DNA from: Odontesthes bonariensis | Lineage: Eukaryota; Chordata; Actinopteri; Atheriniformes; Atherinopsidae | NCBI RefSeq assembly: GCF_027942865.1 | Contig: NC_134510.1 | Location: forward strand, 27,087,209-27,151,208 | Direction of reading: 5' to 3' | Length of the DNA: 64,000 bases | Made by a program: the position numbers and the translations under genes | The notes under the pieces: model-generated | Databases searched by the model: none | What the model was told of the DNA's origin: nothing | Seen by the model: only the letters and a program-made list of their open reading frames with translations | In this document: one piece after another, positions 61,335 to 64,000 of the stretch | Layout of the letters: each line of letters starts with the position of its first letter | Position numbering within the stretch: the stretch's first letter is position 1

Positions 61335-64000
61335 GAGAGAGTAGGTGCACGGAGGAGTATGACCATTCAGAAGGAGACTGGGGAAAAAACACACACTTTT
61401 CTCTCGTTTTATGTCAAAATATTTTGTGTTTGTGCTCTTTAGTGACTCTGCTTTCTGCTCGCTGTGCCACTGTTTGTCTGCGGTTAGCGCTTTTACTCTG
61501 ACTTGTATGCAGGTTGGCAGTCAATGCTCCCATTTTTAGTAAACCCCTCTAAGAATATGCTTGGAGTGACTGCGTCTGTCTGTCCCGTTTCCTGGCTGCT
61601 GCACGGTTGGAAGCAGAATAGCAGAGGGAGTCAGGGGGGAGGGTGCCGGCTGAGGCTGTGGCGCCGTCTGCGTTTCATCTGCGCTGAGGTGGAAGAAAAG
61701 GAGTCATGGTGGGAGCAGCCAGGCCGGCTTCAGTGTGTCACTGACTGTCGTTGTCAGAAAGCTTTAGTTCAGTCCCGCCCTGCCTGTTTCTCTGACATTC
61801 AACAGCTGCGCAGCTCTTTACCCCCTTGACATCTTTCTGTTCTTTCTGTTCACACTGAAGGACTTATGTGATGATGGAAAGAGGAAAATTAGGTCATTCG
61901 AGTGGGTATTTGTTAAAGTTATTGATTAATGCTTACACAAGCAGCAGGTGGCCTATAGGTAAATTGGTTTTGGTGTGCACCTTGGCTGTGGATGGGCTCT
62001 TAAAGGGCCAGCTCCTATGCCCCCAGTGCATAACAGCTTCTTCCTCACCCCCAGATCAGTTCAAACCCATTTAGTTCCAGAGGTGCCCAGCTTCACACTT
62101 AGTCCACATACTCAGTCAACTGTGCACGACATATGACAGTAAGAGGACAGGTGATAGAAGGTGGAGAGGAAAAAGAATAGAAGGATGAAAGAGACCTGTT
62201 ACCTGCCATATCTCTTGAGAGGAGAGAGGGGAGACATTGGACGGAGGATGAGGCAAAGGCGCAGGGGCCGGGGAGGAGGAGTGAAAAATGGTGAATGTCA
62301 GAATGAGATAAAAGAATGTGGAAAGAGTGAGCAAGAGAGGAGAGAAGTGGGTGAAAGAAAGAGCGGATGACAGAGTGAAAAACGAGGAGGGAGAGGAAAA
62401 CCCAGTCTGAGCTTGAGAGGTGAGAGTAAACCACGGATGAGCCATTATGTTGCAGTGTCCCAGGCCAGCATCTGAATAAGCAGGCAAACTGATGGGACAC
62501 TGGGACGCATACACAGGCTGGTGAATACATGGAGGGATAACAGTGATTCACAATGCTTTTCTGATTTTATTCCGTTTTGATAACACTGTAAGACATGCCT
62601 TCCTTCCTTCCTTCTCAGAATTATTAGTGCTGGGTCAGTTCAACATCTTCAGGACCAAAAGAGCTGTTGTTTTTCCACGAACCTCTGTCTCTTCAAACAG
62701 GAGGCACATCACAGAATGATTTAAAACAACCTCCTGTCTAGTTATGCATATTGCCCTTGATGTAGCTCTCGTGTATGTTTTCCCAACCGTCACTGGAGCC
62801 CACACACAGATTACGCACACACACATTTCCCGTGCAGTTGTAGAGCTCTTGACTGGAGCGCTCAGTTAACTTGTCTCTTTGACTGGTGGCAGCTACTTGA
62901 CTCCTCTGCATTGGAGCTTTGTGTGGGGTCAGAGGTCACTGCAGGAGTGTTAGACTCAGCCCCACCTGACCTTTTTCTGCCCCCCCTGTGTTTTCCTTCT
63001 CTTTTATGTTACAACAGGCCTCGAGCACTCATGCACAGCCCCTGTGGGGGCTCACACACGCGGACAGACACACACACACACACACACATTGTCATGAAAC
63101 AGACGGACCATCACATACGGTAGCATAAAACAAGCATGTTAGAGTGTTTTCCACCTGGATAGTGAGCTGCTGTAACCGATCCAGGTTTTGTTCTATTTTT
63201 AATGGCATTGTGTCTGTGAAGGTACAGGTCAGTGGCACTTCTGTGTGAACTATTTGTGTAAGTGTGTGTGTTCGTGTGGTAAAGTGGTTTGTGAAGCCAT
63301 CAGCATTAACTGGCGTATGAAAGTTTAATGGGACATAGACCAGAAACCGCAGGTTTCCCACACAGAGCGGGGCTTGATATGATATGATGTGATATGATGG
63401 CACATCAAGGAGACTCAAGACGGCTTTTTTTTTTTCTTTCTCCTTATCTCTCACACATAGTTACACACACATACACCTAGATTTAGTTCATCTCAGCTAT
63501 GCACCTTCTGTCACACACCATTAACCAGCGTCTCCCGCCGTATACTGTCTGACTCTCTCTTTCACGCACACAAGCACTTAGACTCAGATACACTTCAGAT
63601 TTTAGACATTTATACAATGCTTTATTTCTGTCTCTGCAATTCAGACACGATAAAATTCAACCACACAGTTATCGATATATGTTTTCCTGACATCACTTGC
63701 TGACCTTATACTGTAGGGGACATTCTGATGTGGGGTATTCCAAAAAAACGTTTCTATCACGTTCACGTGGCAATGGCACACATCTTTAATTGCTGCATGA
63801 TGTAAGTACATGCACATGCTCACCCATTTGCTCTGCGTGTGTGACAAAGAGGGAACGAGTGTGTATGTGTGCGCACAAGCATGAACACATGTGCAAACTA
63901 GTGTGTGTGGGTATGGATTGGTTTGTGGAGGGGAGCATGCGAGTTGCAGTGTTAACATGATTGCAAATGACAAAATGTCAACCTGGGTTTGTTAGCAACA
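61335..64000. other. Non-coding region to the right edge
   Basis: Probably first intron of the gene suggested by the exon at 60700. It contains purine-rich patches (62.15-62.40 kb), a CA run at about 63068-63088, and a small TGATATGATATGATG repeat at about 63374-63397. No exon or RNA gene recognised. Confidence 0.35.

Overview
The window is from a vertebrate nuclear genome, almost certainly a percomorph-type ray-finned fish. Genes have many short exons with GT-AG introns. L2/Rex-type LINE fragments, class I (gamma/epsilon-like) retroviral sequence, inverted-repeat MITEs and long GT/GA/CT microsatellites are scattered through it. Three genes are readable in the left 25 kb, and their set (ATP1A3, RABAC1, DEDD2) matches a neighbourhood I recall from human chromosome 19q13.2. 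The species cannot be named from the sequence alone.

Layout. (1) 178-5003 (+): last 13 coding exons of a Na+/K+-ATPase alpha subunit, best fit alpha-3 (atp1a3), with a CT-rich 3' UTR to about 6.48 kb and a LINE 3' end in one intron. (2) 8952-10476 (-): rabac1 (PRA1), five coding exons, plus an untranslated first exon near 11.46-11.51 kb. (3) 11523-12057: a 535-bp DNA transposon with a perfect 8-bp target duplication, carrying a helicase-like ORF fragment, inserted beside the rabac1 first exon and upstream of the dedd2 promoter. (4) 13559-23730 (+): dedd2, four coding exons. Its 8-kb last intron holds a degraded hAT-like element and a 662-bp almost perfect foldback element. (5) 26982-37009: a 10.03-kb endogenous retrovirus with two 310-bp LTRs that differ at 2 positions, CTAT target duplications, a tRNA-Trp-like primer site, a 3.1-kb leader ending in a TAGCA-rich array, a gag region in two frames, a mostly deleted and broken pol, and a broken env. 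(6) 37-64 kb: no complete gene. This part looks like the long introns or regulatory domain of a neighbouring gene: candidate small 5' exons, two CpG-rich promoter-like stretches (about 39.6-40.3 and 59.4-61.3 kb), blocks that look like conserved non-coding DNA, compound microsatellites, and a decayed LINE on the minus strand (46.92-48.27 kb). In human, POU2F2 lies next to DEDD2, so a fish pou2f2 is a reasonable guess for this segment, but I found no POU-domain coding sequence.

How the parts relate. atp1a3 encodes the catalytic sodium pump subunit of neurons; rabac1 encodes a Golgi/ER prenylated-Rab receptor; dedd2 encodes a nuclear death-effector-domain protein. I see no functional pathway joining them; the neighbourhood is conserved by synteny. 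The most unusual object is the retrovirus. Its LTRs are nearly identical, implying recent insertion, yet its pol and env are extensively deleted, stop-ridden and frameshifted. That suggests it was copied as an already defective element by enzymes supplied in trans.
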